The notes beneath the pieces are model-generated. The model did not search any database and was not told the DNA's origin. It saw only the letters and a list, made by a program, of their open reading frames with translations. Shown piece after piece: positions 30,133-39,519 of a stretch of 64,000 nucleotides of DNA (positions are counted from its first letter, which is position 1; each line of letters starts with the position of its first letter). Source of the DNA: Aliivibrio fischeri. GTDB lineage: Bacteria; Pseudomonadota; Gammaproteobacteria; Enterobacterales; Vibrionaceae. Where the stretch lies: the NCBI RefSeq assembly GCF_009727955.1, contig NZ_WOBR01000002.1, forward strand, positions 186,001 to 250,000, written 5' to 3'. The position numbers and the translations under genes were made by a program.

Positions 30133-30556
30133 ATGAAGAGATCGGAACCACTAAAATATCGACAGGTGAATGATTTATTAATGGTCGAGAATAAGAAATA
30201 ATCTTACTCAGAAAATCATGGTGATGACCACAAATAATAAGATCAACTTCGGTATCTGTAACAGCAAGACTCACCTTATTACTCAAATCGCCAGTACCCA
30301 CCCAGAAATGCTCAATTGGAAATGTCGTATATTTCTGGAATTCAGTAAGCCATTTATTTGAAGGTTCATTTAATGGTTTCAGTTCAGGCTCAGCCTGAAT
30401 ATCAATTAACTCTGGATAAATTTCTCCATGAGTCCCATCAATATGAATAAACGATACTTTTGCCCCCACAAGCTCTGCTAATGATGTTGCTCTATCAATC
30501 AATAAATGGCTTTCTTTTGAAAGATCCAGAGCAACAAGGATATGTTTGTATTTCAT
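30131..30556 (-). CDS. uspA: Universal stress protein A family protein
   Basis: 141-residue cytoplasmic Usp-domain protein beginning MKYKHILVALDLSKESHLLIDRA, close to E. coli UspA in length and sequence. The start at 30556 is preferred, with GAGGG upstream; the longer reading from 30670 adds an unrelated leader. The C-terminus IICGHHHDFLSK...VDILVVPI is typical. It occupies the place of cutA between dcuA and dsbD in E. coli. The exact orthology (uspA versus another Usp) is likely but not proven. Confidence 0.85.
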   Translation of the reverse strand: MKYKHILVALDLSKESHLLIDRATSLAELVGAKVSFIHIDGTHGEIYPELIDIQAEPELKPLNEPSNKWLTEFQKYTTFPIEHFWVGTGDLSNKVSLAVTDTEVDLIICGHHHDFLSKIISYSRPLINHSPVDILVVPISS

Positions 30557-30770
30557 CACCACGCCCTCTTTGAATTGTCGTCCAAATAAGCATAGTTTTA
30601 GTCCGGAAAAAATAGTGTCGCAGAGATCCCGAAACCGTAACAAATGACAATTTATTCTCATAATAAGCAAGAAGAGATAGATATAAAATCATCCTAATTG
30701 ATACTATACTTGTCGAACTCTTGACCGTTTCTATAGTCATATCCGTACCTATTTTTATAAAGATTTTCAC

Positions 30771-32618
30771 ATGACGCATTTATATCGCTTTCGAACAGCC
30801 CTTTTATCCCTCTTTCTTTTGTTCACGATCTTGGCTCCTAGTGCCAATGCCGCGTTTGATTTAACCAAACTTCAAGGAAACCAAGATTCGTCTTTTGTAA
30901 CTGTGAATGAGGCTTTTCCCTTTAATTTCATGCAACAAGGCGATCGTGTTTATTTAGATTGGCAAGTAAAACCCGACTATTACCTATACCAACAACGCAT
31001 CTCTGTAAAAGCCAATGGTGCTGAAATTGCTGATCTCGTCATGGAAGATGGAACCCCTCATAATGATGAATTTTTTGGTCACGTAAATATTTACACCGAG
31101 CCATTAACCATTACTGTTCCACTAGTTTCTGTCGGTGATAACGCAGAATTAATCGTTCGATACCAAGGTTGTGCAAAAGCAGGGTTCTGCTATCCACCTG
31201 AAATTCGTAAAATTCCACTATCTGCACTGACAGCACCAAGTAGCTATCAAGATGAAGTTGCTAAAACAAACGTTGTAGCAAAAAGTGAAAATGCGCCCGT
31301 TGGTATAGAAAAGCAGATTCCTGCGCCTCTTGAAACATCAAAGACTCAGACTCAACAACAAGAGTTAGCGACCAACTTAGGTGATGCTTGGTGGACGCCT
31401 TTCCTATTTTTGGCATTAGGCATTGGCCTTGCGTTTACGCCTTGCGTATTGCCTATGTACCCTATCTTAACGGGCATTGTTTTGGGTGGCGGTAAGCTAT
31501 CTCATGGTAAAGCTTTTAAACTCTCTTTTGTTTATGTCCAAGGTATGGCATTAACTTATACCTTACTTGGATTAGTAGTTGCTTCAGCAGGTCTTCAATT
31601 CCAAGCTGCATTACAACATCCTTACGTACTTATTGGATTAAGCATCCTATTTGTACTGCTTGCGCTTTCTATGTTTGGTGCTTACACCATTCAACTGCCA
31701 AGTAGCATACAAACTAAATTAAATGACATCAGTAATCAGCAGCAAGGTGGTAACTTAGGTGGCGTATTTGCCATGGGTGCTATCTCTGGTTTAGTTTGTT
31801 CGCCATGTACTACAGCCCCACTTTCTGGCGCACTACTTTATGTCGCAAAAAGTGGAGACTTACTCACTGGGGCAATTGCTCTTTATGCGCTGGCTATTGG
31901 TATGGGTATTCCACTGATCTTAGCAGCGGTATTTGGCAATAAATTGCTACCAAAAGCCGGCGTTTGGATGACGCATGTAAAAACCCTATTTGGTTTTATT
32001 TTACTTGCCGTTCCAGTGTTCTTATTAGAGCGAATTCTTCCACATGACGTGACTCCATTTATTTGGTCTGCATTAGGTATTGCTGCATTTGGTTGGCTAT
32101 ATCATGTTAAAGCAACCATGCCTCAATCATGGAAAACCAGTATTGTTGGTATTGTGGCCATTTTAGGTATTGTTGGTTCAGCTATTCCTGTAATTGATGC
32201 TATTTCAGGAAAAAGTCATACAGAGATAACAACAAACACTCAAACCGTGACCTTTAAAAAAATCACTAATATTAATGAGTTAAACCAAGAGCTAGAGATA
32301 GCCAAAGCACAAGGAAAACCAGTTATGCTCGACTTTTATGCTGACTGGTGTGTGGCTTGTAAAGAATTTGAAAAATACACCTTCCATAATGAGAAAGTTG
32401 AACCCGTATTATCTGAATTTGTTTTATTACAAGCAGACGTAACAAAGAATAGTCCAGCAGATATTGAGCTATTACAGCAGCTTAAAGTTCTTGGGCTACC
32501 AACCATCGATTTTTGGAATGCAAACGGAGAATATTTATCTGATTCTCGTTTAACTGGTTTTATGAAAGCCGATCCATTTATGGATCATTTAAGTACAAAC
32601 GTGATCAATGTTAAATAA
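30771..32618 (+). CDS. dsbD: Thiol:disulfide interchange protein DsbD
   Basis: Transfers reducing power from cytoplasmic thioredoxin across the inner membrane to DsbC, DsbG and CcmG. The 615-residue protein has a signal peptide (about 1-27), an N-terminal periplasmic domain with the Cys pair in [11 protein letters not shown], eight membrane helices with the redox cysteines in FTPCVLPM and [11 protein letters not shown], and a C-terminal thioredoxin-like domain with C527-V-A-C530. All six redox cysteines are present. Divergent from uspA. Confidence 0.96.
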   Translation: MTHLYRFRTALLSLFLLFTILAPSANAAFDLTKLQGNQDSSFVTVNEAFPFNFMQQGDRVYLDWQVKPDYYLYQQRISVKANGAEIADLVMEDGTPHNDEFFGHVNIYTEPLTITVPLVSVGDNAELIVRYQGCAKAGFCYPPEIRKIPLSALTAPSSYQDEVAKTNVVAKSENAPVGIEKQIPAPLETSKTQTQQQELATNLGDAWWTPFLFLALGIGLAFTPCVLPMYPILTGIVLGGGKLSHGKAFKLSFVYVQGMALTYTLLGLVVASAGLQFQAALQHPYVLIGLSILFVLLALSMFGAYTIQLPSSIQTKLNDISNQQQGGNLGGVFAMGAISGLVCSPCTTAPLSGALLYVAKSGDLLTGAIALYALAIGMGIPLILAAVFGNKLLPKAGVWMTHVKTLFGFILLAVPVFLLERILPHDVTPFIWSALGIAAFGWLYHVKATMPQSWKTSIVGIVAILGIVGSAIPVIDAISGKSHTEITTNTQTVTFKKITNINELNQELEIAKAQGKPVMLDFYADWCVACKEFEKYTFHNEKVEPVLSEFVLLQADVTKNSPADIELLQQLKVLGLPTIDFWNANGEYLSDSRLTGFMKADPFMDHLSTNVINVK

Positions 32619-32660
32619 TAATGTTTCTTTATTGAGCAAAATCATTGGTGATACGTGACA

Positions 32661-32686
32661 ACTTATTTTATAATGCGAATTAATGA
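32661..32686 (+). promoter_or_regulatory. Possible NagC operator upstream of nagB
   Basis: The sequence TTATTTTATAATGCGAATTA, with A/T-rich flanks around a central CG, resembles the NagC operator style. It is 40-65 bases before the nagB ATG. NagC control of nagB is known in E. coli and vibrios; the match here is only by general pattern. Confidence 0.3.
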
Positions 32687-32726
32687 TTTTTGATTCTACG
32701 ACTTACGTTTTTTTTGAGGTATACAA

Positions 32727-33527
32727 ATGAGATTAATCCCGCTAAATCGCGCTGAACAAGTTGGTGCATGGTCTGCACAACACATTGTTAACCGTATCAA
32801 TGCATTCAATCCAACCGCTGATCGTCCATTTGTTCTAGGTCTACCTACTGGTGGTACACCTCTTAATACTTACAAAAAGCTAATCGAACTGCATAAAGCA
32901 GGCGAAGTAAGCTTCAAGAACGTAGTAACGTTCAACATGGATGAGTACGTTGGTCTTCCTGCGGATCACCCTGAATCTTACCGTACATTCATGCATGAAA
33001 ACTTCTTCAACCACATTGATATTCAACCTGAAAATATCAACCTATTAAATGGTAATGCAGAAGATCACGAAGCAGAATGTCAACGTTACGAAGACAAAAT
33101 CAAGTCTTACGGCCGCATTAACCTATTCATGGGTGGTGTTGGTAACGACGGTCACATCGCTTTCAATGAGCCAGCATCATCTCTATCTTCTCGTACACGT
33201 ATTAAAACGTTAACTGAAGATACTCGTATTGCTAACTCTCGCTTCTTCGGTGGCGACATGAACCTTGTTCCTGAGTACTCACTAACAATCGGTGTTGGTA
33301 CTCTACTTGATTCAGAAGAGATCATGATCCTAATTACAGGTCACAACAAAGGTCTTGCTCTGCAAGCAGCTGTTGAAGGTTCTGTAAACCACTTATGGAC
33401 TGTATCTGCACTTCAACTTCACCCTAAATCAGTAATCGTGTGTGATGAGCCATCAACACAAGAACTGAAAGTGAAAACAGTGAAATACTTCCAACAGCTT
33501 GAAGCTAAAAACATGGAAGGTTTTTAA
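32727..33527 (+). CDS. nagB: Glucosamine-6-phosphate deaminase
   Basis: Converts glucosamine 6-phosphate to fructose 6-phosphate and ammonia in amino-sugar catabolism. The 266-residue protein matches E. coli NagB in length and in catalytic residues: Asp72 in NMDEYVGL, and Asp141, His143 and Glu148 in [11 protein letters not shown]. It stands alone rather than in a nagBAC operon. High-expression codon use is apparent. glmS, the opposing biosynthetic enzyme, lies at 42419. Confidence 0.97.
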   Translation: MRLIPLNRAEQVGAWSAQHIVNRINAFNPTADRPFVLGLPTGGTPLNTYKKLIELHKAGEVSFKNVVTFNMDEYVGLPADHPESYRTFMHENFFNHIDIQPENINLLNGNAEDHEAECQRYEDKIKSYGRINLFMGGVGNDGHIAFNEPASSLSSRTRIKTLTEDTRIANSRFFGGDMNLVPEYSLTIGVGTLLDSEEIMILITGHNKGLALQAAVEGSVNHLWTVSALQLHPKSVIVCDEPSTQELKVKTVKYFQQLEAKNMEGF

Positions 33528-33559
33528 TTTACTGCGTTAATTTCGCAATAAATTAAACA

Positions 33560-33589
33560 AAAAACCACCGTTTATCGGTGGTTTTTTTT
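33560..33589 (+). terminator. Rho-independent terminator after nagB
   Basis: Stem AAACCACCG / CGGTGGTTT with a 5-base loop and a run of T residues, 32 bases past the nagB stop. The A run on its left could also let it terminate arsJ. Confidence 0.88.
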
Positions 33590-33637
33590 GTAATAAAAAA
33601 AAGCTAAATATACACAGCTATCTGCGTTCTATTCATA

Positions 33638-34843
33638 TTAATTTGATTTTGGCAACTTAATGGATATCAATGCAGCGAGTAATAAAAATCCAAACGACAC
33701 CCATAAACACGCAGCAAAACCTGCCATTTGAAATACCCAACCAGATAGAATAGTTCCCACTAAACGTCCCATCGCATTAGCCATATAATAGAAACCTACA
33801 TCCATAGATACACCATCACCTTTGGCATAACTCACAATCAGATAAGAATGAAGTGAAGAGTTAACAGCGAAAATACCACCGAAAATCAACAAACCAATGA
33901 CGATAACATATTCAGGTTGCCACTCTATTTGAACACTATAAGCAATAATTCCTGTCACAAAAGCTAATAAACTCACCCACCACATTGCCGCTCGGCCATC
34001 AGGTACTTTTCCTTCCGCTTTACCTGTGATTTTAGGAGCAAAGCCTTGTACAAAACCATACGCAATCACCCATAGTGCTAAAAAGCCACCAACCAATGAA
34101 TGATCCCAGTTAAACACACTACCAAGGTAAATGGGTAAAGCGACAACAAACCACACATCTCGTGCACCAAACAAAAATAGGCGAGCAGCCGAGAGCGTAT
34201 TAATTTGTTCTGATTTTGAAAACAATTGAGTAAATTTAGGCTTTGATTTTGCTTTTCCCATATCACCATCAAGCAAAAGCACACTACCAACAAATACCAC
34301 AAACAGAACACTCGCCATTGCGATAACCGCAAATTGAAAACCAATCGTCGTTAGCAGTAGTCCACCAAGGAAGAAGCCCGCACCTTTCAATGCATTTTTT
34401 GACCCAGTGAGTATAGCAACCCACTTATACAGTGCCCCTTCTTGATCACTTGGAACAAGGGTTTTTATCGCACTTTTGGCACTCATCTTATTGAGATCTT
34501 TAGCTATACCAGAGAATGCTTGAGCCGCCATTACCCATGGGATTGTGAGCCAACTACTTGGTAAAGCAAGCATCAATAACGCCCCAACCTGCATCAATAA
34601 ACCAATGTTCATGGTTTTATTTAATCCAAGCCTTGCACCAAGCCAACCACCAATTAAGTTCGTCACCACACCAAAAAATTCATAAAACAAAAAGAGCGAA
34701 GCAATAGCTAATGTGGTGTAACCCAGATCATGAAAATAAAGCACCACCAACATACGTAATGCGCCGTCAGTAATGGTGAAATTCCAATAATTAAACGTCA
34801 CAAGCATATATTGACGTACACTGTGGCTTAATTGAGAAAACAT
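33638..34843 (-). CDS. arsJ: Organoarsenical efflux MFS transporter ArsJ
   Basis: 401-residue major facilitator protein with about 12 membrane helices. Family knowledge: ArsJ exports 1-arseno-3-phosphoglycerate, made by a dedicated GAPDH from arsenate and glyceraldehyde 3-phosphate; outside it breaks down to arsenate, giving net arsenate efflux. Identification rests on the N-terminus (YWNFTITDGALRMLVVLYFH), the AKDLNKMSAKSA motif near residue 120, and the arsR-gapdh operon partner genes. It is the last gene of a leftward operon, 67 bases after the phosphatase gene. Confidence 0.92.
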   Translation of the reverse strand: MFSQLSHSVRQYMLVTFNYWNFTITDGALRMLVVLYFHDLGYTTLAIASLFLFYEFFGVVTNLIGGWLGARLGLNKTMNIGLLMQVGALLMLALPSSWLTIPWVMAAQAFSGIAKDLNKMSAKSAIKTLVPSDQEGALYKWVAILTGSKNALKGAGFFLGGLLLTTIGFQFAVIAMASVLFVVFVGSVLLLDGDMGKAKSKPKFTQLFSKSEQINTLSAARLFLFGARDVWFVVALPIYLGSVFNWDHSLVGGFLALWVIAYGFVQGFAPKITGKAEGKVPDGRAAMWWVSLLAFVTGIIAYSVQIEWQPEYVIVIGLLIFGGIFAVNSSLHSYLIVSYAKGDGVSMDVGFYYMANAMGRLVGTILSGWVFQMAGFAACLWVSFGFLLLAALISIKLPKSN

Positions 34844-34910
34844 AAAATCATCCGTTCAAATAAAAAAGCCTCAGAAAACAATCGCTCTCTGAGACCTTAT
34901 CTAAAACACA

Positions 34911-35408
34911 TTATTTACCAGCAACAGCATCAATGTATTCAATTTGTACTCGCTTAGTAAAAGCGCCTGGGCGTAGTGCTTGAACTTGCTGTTTAATCAC
35001 ATCGAGATCCCAGCCTAAGTCCAATAATAAATGCGCAGCAAGCAAACCAGTTCGACCAGAGCCTCCCATGCAATGCATTGCTACCTTGTCATTATTTTCC
35101 AATACTTGTTGAAGTTCTGACGTTGCTGTTGCCCATTGTTCAGCAAACTCATCACCAGGTGCGCAATCATCTTCAATTGGTAAATAAAACCATTTCATAC
35201 CTAGACGTTGTACTTCTTCACCAAGAGCACCTACGCCTTTTTCTGTTAGTTCATCCAGACTTAATGCTGTTGCTACCGCTTCAACACCTTGTGCTTTCAA
35301 TTGCTCTAATGAGGCGATTAAATCAACCCCTTTTGTACCCGGACACGGAGTCAAAATTAATGTGCCATTAGTACCTGTAACCGGTAATTCCCAAGTAGGA
35401 TGTGTCAT
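34911..35408 (-). CDS. Dual-specificity/tyrosine phosphatase-like protein in ars operon
   Basis: 165-residue soluble protein with the Cys-phosphatase signature HCMGGSGRTG (His112, Cys113, Arg119; C-x5-R) and an upstream acidic LPIEDD segment (Asp80/Asp81) that could hold the general acid. The overall pattern resembles the CDKN3-like protein phosphatase group. It lies between gapdh (30 bases) and arsJ (67 bases) in an arsenate operon. Its role is not known to me: it might act on phosphorylated or arsenylated metabolites, or reduce arsenate, since other arsenate reductases arose from this fold. No such activity can be read from the sequence. Confidence 0.8.
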   Translation of the reverse strand: MTHPTWELPVTGTNGTLILTPCPGTKGVDLIASLEQLKAQGVEAVATALSLDELTEKGVGALGEEVQRLGMKWFYLPIEDDCAPGDEFAEQWATATSELQQVLENNDKVAMHCMGGSGRTGLLAAHLLLDLGWDLDVIKQQVQALRPGAFTKRVQIEYIDAVAGK

Positions 35409-35438
35409 TTAACATTCCTTAAATTCATGTCATTACTA

Positions 35439-36440
35439 TTAAGCTAAGCCAACGTTACGAACTAACTCAGCGGTACGAGTTGCATAACCCATTTCGTTAT
35501 CATACCAAGCGTAAATCTTCACCATACGCTTACCAACAAGCATAGTAGATGGTGCATCGACTATCGTTGAGCGTTGGTCGCCTTTGTAATCAATCGATAC
35601 TAATGGGCGCTCTTCGTATCCTAAAATACCTTTTAGTTCACCCTGTGCCGCATCCTTTAATAACTGATTGACTTCTTCAACTGTCGTATCTCTTTTTACT
35701 TCAAAGATAATGTCGGTTAATGATGCATTCGCTAAAGGAACTCGTACCGCATGGCCGTCGATTTTATCTTTTAACTCAGGAAAAATTTCTACAATCGCTT
35801 TAGCTGAACCCGTAGTGGTTGGGATCAAGCTCATGCCACACGCACGTGCACGGCGAAGATCTTTATGAGGAGCATCAAGAATGGTTTGCGTATTGGTCAA
35901 ATCATGAATTGTCGTAAATGCCCCATTTTCAATCCCAAACTCCTTATTGATAACTTTAACAATTGGAGCGAGGCAGTTTGTTGTGCAAGATGCCGCAGTG
36001 ACGATTTGGTGAACAGCAGGATCAAAAATGTCATCATTCACACCGACAACAATGTTTGCGACTCCTTCTTCTTTTACTGGAGCAGAAACAACCACACGCT
36101 TAACACCTTGAGATAAATATTTATCTAAGAATGAACGCGCACGATGCACGCCAGTTGCCTCAATCACCACATCACAGCCAGACCAATCAACCGCATCGAT
36201 CTCTTTTTCTTGTGTGGTTTTAAGGATTTGACCATTAATGAGCATGTTGCTTCCATTGCTTGTCACTTCATGGTGCCAACGACCCTGAACAGAATCAAAC
36301 TCCAATAAGTGCGCTAACGTATGCGTATCACCCGCAGCATCATTAATTTGTACAAATTCAAGTTCAGGCCAATCAAATGCGGCTCTTAACGCCAAGCGTC
36401 CAATACGACCAAATCCGTTAATACCTACTTTAATTTTCAT
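35439..36440 (-). CDS. ArsJ-associated glyceraldehyde-3-phosphate dehydrogenase
   Basis: 333-residue GAPDH with the NAD-binding [15 protein letters not shown]-terminus, Asn33-Asp34 after the second strand (NAD preference), catalytic Cys152 in SCTTNCLAP and the [11 protein letters not shown] segment near the C-terminus. In arsJ operons this enzyme uses arsenate in place of phosphate to form 1-arseno-3-phosphoglycerate. The setting 12 bases after arsR and ahead of arsJ indicates that role rather than housekeeping glycolysis. Confidence 0.93.
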   Translation of the reverse strand: MKIKVGINGFGRIGRLALRAAFDWPELEFVQINDAAGDTHTLAHLLEFDSVQGRWHHEVTSNGSNMLINGQILKTTQEKEIDAVDWSGCDVVIEATGVHRARSFLDKYLSQGVKRVVVSAPVKEEGVANIVVGVNDDIFDPAVHQIVTAASCTTNCLAPIVKVINKEFGIENGAFTTIHDLTNTQTILDAPHKDLRRARACGMSLIPTTTGSAKAIVEIFPELKDKIDGHAVRVPLANASLTDIIFEVKRDTTVEEVNQLLKDAAQGELKGILGYEERPLVSIDYKGDQRSTIVDAPSTMLVGKRMVKIYAWYDNEMGYATRTAELVRNVGLA

Positions 36441-36452
36441 CTTAATTATCCT

Positions 36453-36782
36453 TTAACAACACGCTTTCATCGCGTTTAATTTATCCGTATCTTTTTGATA
36501 TTGCGCTTGTAAGCAATTTGATTGCTTCAAACCCTCTATAATTTTATTTAGCCAGCCCGGTAAATTTGAACTAACTTGGTAATACACCCACTGACCTTCA
36601 CGGGTATCAACCAACACACCAGATTGGCGCAACTGAGCTAAATGACGTGAAATCTTAGGCTGACTTTCATCTAGCGCTTCCGTTAATTGGTTTACACACA
36701 AACGACCTTCACGGGCAATAAGCAATAAACAACGCATTCGCGTTTCATCTGACAACATTTTAAAAAATTGATGAGGTAACAT
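36453..36782 (-). CDS. arsR: ArsR/SmtB-family repressor of the arsenate operon
   Basis: 109-residue winged-helix repressor, first gene of arsR-gapdh-phosphatase-arsJ. The helix-turn-helix lies near residues 30-55 (DESQPKISRHLAQLRQSG). The plasmid R773 metal site ELCVCDL is replaced by RLCVNQL, keeping only Cys29 there. Other cysteines are Cys18, Cys90 and a C-terminal Cys108-Cys109 pair, recalling ArsR proteins that bind As(III) through C-terminal cysteines. An operator-like dyad precedes the start. Confidence 0.9.
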   Translation of the reverse strand: MLPHQFFKMLSDETRMRCLLLIAREGRLCVNQLTEALDESQPKISRHLAQLRQSGVLVDTREGQWVYYQVSSNLPGWLNKIIEGLKQSNCLQAQYQKDTDKLNAMKACC

Positions 36783-36795
36783 ACTTAGCCCTTAA

Positions 36796-36819
36796 ATATG
36801 GATATATGCATTTCCATAT
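36796..36819. promoter_or_regulatory. Likely ArsR operator
   Basis: The inverted repeat ATATGGA-N10-TCCATAT lies 14-37 bases before the arsR ATG (36782), within an ATAT-rich segment typical of ArsR/SmtB sites. Autorepression is inferred. Confidence 0.6.
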
Positions 36820-36913
36820 ATATTAAATAGAGAGACGCAAAGATCAAGACTAAAAGACAAACTGTCATAAAAGATTCATACTAGAAAAAAGTATTGGCAA
36901 GGAAAGCTATCAC

Positions 36914-37819
36914 ATGAAAAACAGCATAGACTTAAATTTATATCGTTTTATTGATTCACTTTATGAACAAAAATCGTTAACTAAAGTTTGTCATACATTA
37001 GACATCAGTAGAGCAACCTTTAATCGTTATTTATCTGAGTGTCGTGAACGCTTTAATAATGAATTATTCATTGCTGATAAAGGGCTTTATGCACCAACAC
37101 TCTTTACTATTCAGTTGAACAATATTATCAAAACCCCTTTAGAACAGCTTGAACAAGTACAACAAACTGCTAAATCGTTTAATAATAAAGATGCCAATAT
37201 CGAATATATCTTTCATTTAGCAAATCCACTAAGCAACTTGCTAACCGTTCCACTTTTACAAGGATTAACCCGAGATGATTGGCATCCTAAAATATCCATT
37301 GTGGACTGGTCTTTAGAGGGAATAGAGTTTCCTAAATCAGGCGCACTATCTATCGGGATCTCAGGTTATCCGAACCAAATAAATGAACGTATCATTGAAC
37401 GAAAACTCGGTGAATTAGCATTGTTTGTGTATGTATCTCAACAGCACCCTTTAGCTAATTCATCCAAAGCTAGTCTTGCTGACTTAGAAAGATTTGATAC
37501 CGTAAGAGTCTCAATGGGGGATCTCGATGACAGTACATACTATGAACGTCTACGAAAACAAACAGGCGTTAATTTAACACAGAAACTAACCGTTGCTTCC
37601 GTTTCTTCAGCCATTGAATGTGTTGAGATAAGCCAATATATTTTTGTTTGTTTTGATATTCCAACACAAAAATTACCCATCAATGTATCTAAACTACCTT
37701 TAACTCTCAACGAGAAAGCAATGACATTTGAGGTAGGCCTTCAATATCATCGTGCTTACTACCAACACCCCATTATTAAACACATTGAAAAACTGCTGAC
37801 TCAGATATTAAAGCAATAA
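36914..37819 (+). CDS. LysR-type transcriptional regulator
   Basis: 301-residue protein with an N-terminal winged helix-turn-helix (IDLNLYRFIDSLYEQKSLTK onward; recognition region ISRATFNRYLSECRERF) and a substrate-binding-like C-terminal domain. The HTH is divergent from textbook LysR proteins. It is divergent from arsR (131 bases) and convergent with the DUF1254 gene. Ligand and targets are unknown; the DUF1254 and beta-barrel genes or the ars operon are possible by position only. Confidence 0.75.
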   Translation: MKNSIDLNLYRFIDSLYEQKSLTKVCHTLDISRATFNRYLSECRERFNNELFIADKGLYAPTLFTIQLNNIIKTPLEQLEQVQQTAKSFNNKDANIEYIFHLANPLSNLLTVPLLQGLTRDDWHPKISIVDWSLEGIEFPKSGALSIGISGYPNQINERIIERKLGELALFVYVSQQHPLANSSKASLADLERFDTVRVSMGDLDDSTYYERLRKQTGVNLTQKLTVASVSSAIECVEISQYIFVCFDIPTQKLPINVSKLPLTLNEKAMTFEVGLQYHRAYYQHPIIKHIEKLLTQILKQ

Positions 37820-37823
37820 GACA

Positions 37824-37864
37824 TAAAAAAGCCTCTGCCCATTAGTAATAACAAGCAGAGGCTA
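37824..37864 (-). terminator. Terminator of the DUF1254 gene
   Basis: Stem AGCCTCTGC / GCAGAGGCT with a 17-base loop. Read leftward, it is followed by six T residues, 22 bases beyond the stop of the gene at 37886. Confidence 0.75.
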
Positions 37865-37885
37865 TGGTTAAATTGCAACAATCTC

Positions 37886-39403
37886 TTATTTAACTAGTTC
37901 AATATCACCCGGTTTCCAAGAGTGATCATACCAAGCCTCTTGCGGTCCGTATAAACGTAAAATAGTAAACCACCCTTTACCCGGAACGGTTTCGACCCAG
38001 TTTGCTTCTTTGCCTTTTGGTGCTTTAGGTCCGAAATAAATATCAACAGAGCCATCTTTATTTTCAATTAACTTATCACGTTGATTATTCTTACTTGGTA
38101 GCGCTTGGCCTGTTTGTAGTTCAGAGCGTGTTTGCGGATCATATGCCACCACTGACCAGAAGTTTTTTGCCGGTACATTCGCAGGAATATTCAACTTATA
38201 ATTTTTACCACCATCAAGATAATCCCCCCCTTTCGATTTATCTACAATGGCATATTGGGAACCTTTATCTATGAGCTTCAGAGCCATCGCTGGTGTATTT
38301 ACTGTCGCCATATAAAAGAAATAGGTACGGGCATCCAGATTACGCCCTCCTTCCCCTTTATCTACTAACCACTGATAATCTTTCCCAATAAATGCCGTTT
38401 TCCATAAACGATCCGAGTAAATATAAGCGCCTTTATCTCGAGGTTGGAATATCAAAGCTCTTGCCGTTGCATTACCAATCGCTACACCATCTTTTAAGAT
38501 CTTTTGCATACGAGCATCAGGAGCAAAGAGCTTTCCTTTTTGCAGACCAATACTCGACATTAAACCGCGCATTTCAGGGTCAATAAATGAAATAGGCTCT
38601 TTATCTAAAACAACTTTTAACTCATCAAAATAATGTTCATTATTTGCATGGATGGTATTAAATTCTTTTTCACTTCCTGAGATAAATTCCATTTTAGGAG
38701 GCTGATTCTTCTTCGCTAATGGATAAATTTTTAACTCACTTTTATACGCATTTACTGCCGCATCTGTTTTACCGTCTTTTAAAAACCCACGAGCAATAAA
38801 CCAGTTAACATAACTTGTTGATTGAGAAACAAAGTACCCTTCAGGAACTTCCCCTTCATAACCTGGTGGAAGAATTAAATATTTTCCACCTTTACCTTTA
38901 TCAGGCCCAACAATACCTAAGTCAGTAACAAACCTGAAAAAAGCGTCATTGACCGTTGTTGGCCCCATACCTGCCGGCACTTCAATAACAGTAGGACCAT
39001 CACGTTCAAGATCTAAAAATGCAGAAGCATAAACGGTGTCGGTATTCCCGGTTAAAAACAGCGGATTCGAATCCATTAATTTATCAAACACCACCACTTG
39101 GTTTGATTTACTCACTCCAATACTTTCATGCCCCATTCTTAATGCTTCTAATGATGCCATTGGGATTGCATTTAAAAAGACTTCAGTTGATCGAATAGTG
39201 TCTAAATTATCGTACAGCTTTTGGGTGGTTTCTATTGTTGGTGCACCATCAGTAAAATTCAGCTCTCCAATACTCGTACTTACGGCATCCGGAGTCATAA
39301 TGTTTGTTGGTATATCTGTATTGTACTTATCAGTCGCAAACACTTGTGCCGTAAAAGCCAATGCAGTTAGTGCTACCAATGTTTTCAATTTTGATTTGAT
39401 CAT
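37886..39403 (-). CDS. Exported DUF1254/DUF1214 domain protein
   Basis: 505-residue protein with a signal peptide (about residues 1-23, ending AQVFA). The DUF1254 region (about 60-200) and a C-terminal DUF1214 region (about 370-490, with GWFTILRLYGPQEAWYDHSWKPGD) are recognisable. Family members are found in many marine bacteria and have no established biochemical role that I know. It lies 116 bases downstream of a co-directional beta-barrel gene and may be co-expressed with it. Confidence 0.75.
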   Translation of the reverse strand: MIKSKLKTLVALTALAFTAQVFATDKYNTDIPTNIMTPDAVSTSIGELNFTDGAPTIETTQKLYDNLDTIRSTEVFLNAIPMASLEALRMGHESIGVSKSNQVVVFDKLMDSNPLFLTGNTDTVYASAFLDLERDGPTVIEVPAGMGPTTVNDAFFRFVTDLGIVGPDKGKGGKYLILPPGYEGEVPEGYFVSQSTSYVNWFIARGFLKDGKTDAAVNAYKSELKIYPLAKKNQPPKMEFISGSEKEFNTIHANNEHYFDELKVVLDKEPISFIDPEMRGLMSSIGLQKGKLFAPDARMQKILKDGVAIGNATARALIFQPRDKGAYIYSDRLWKTAFIGKDYQWLVDKGEGGRNLDARTYFFYMATVNTPAMALKLIDKGSQYAIVDKSKGGDYLDGGKNYKLNIPANVPAKNFWSVVAYDPQTRSELQTGQALPSKNNQRDKLIENKDGSVDIYFGPKAPKGKEANWVETVPGKGWFTILRLYGPQEAWYDHSWKPGDIELVK

Positions 39404-39519
39404 CTTTTCACCTTCATGGTTAGTTTTGATGGTTTAACTATAGGTCTATCCATTATTTATTTCTGATATTCACTAAGCTCAAATTTAAGCTTTGTTATTT
39501 ACTTGTTTTTTTATCTCTT

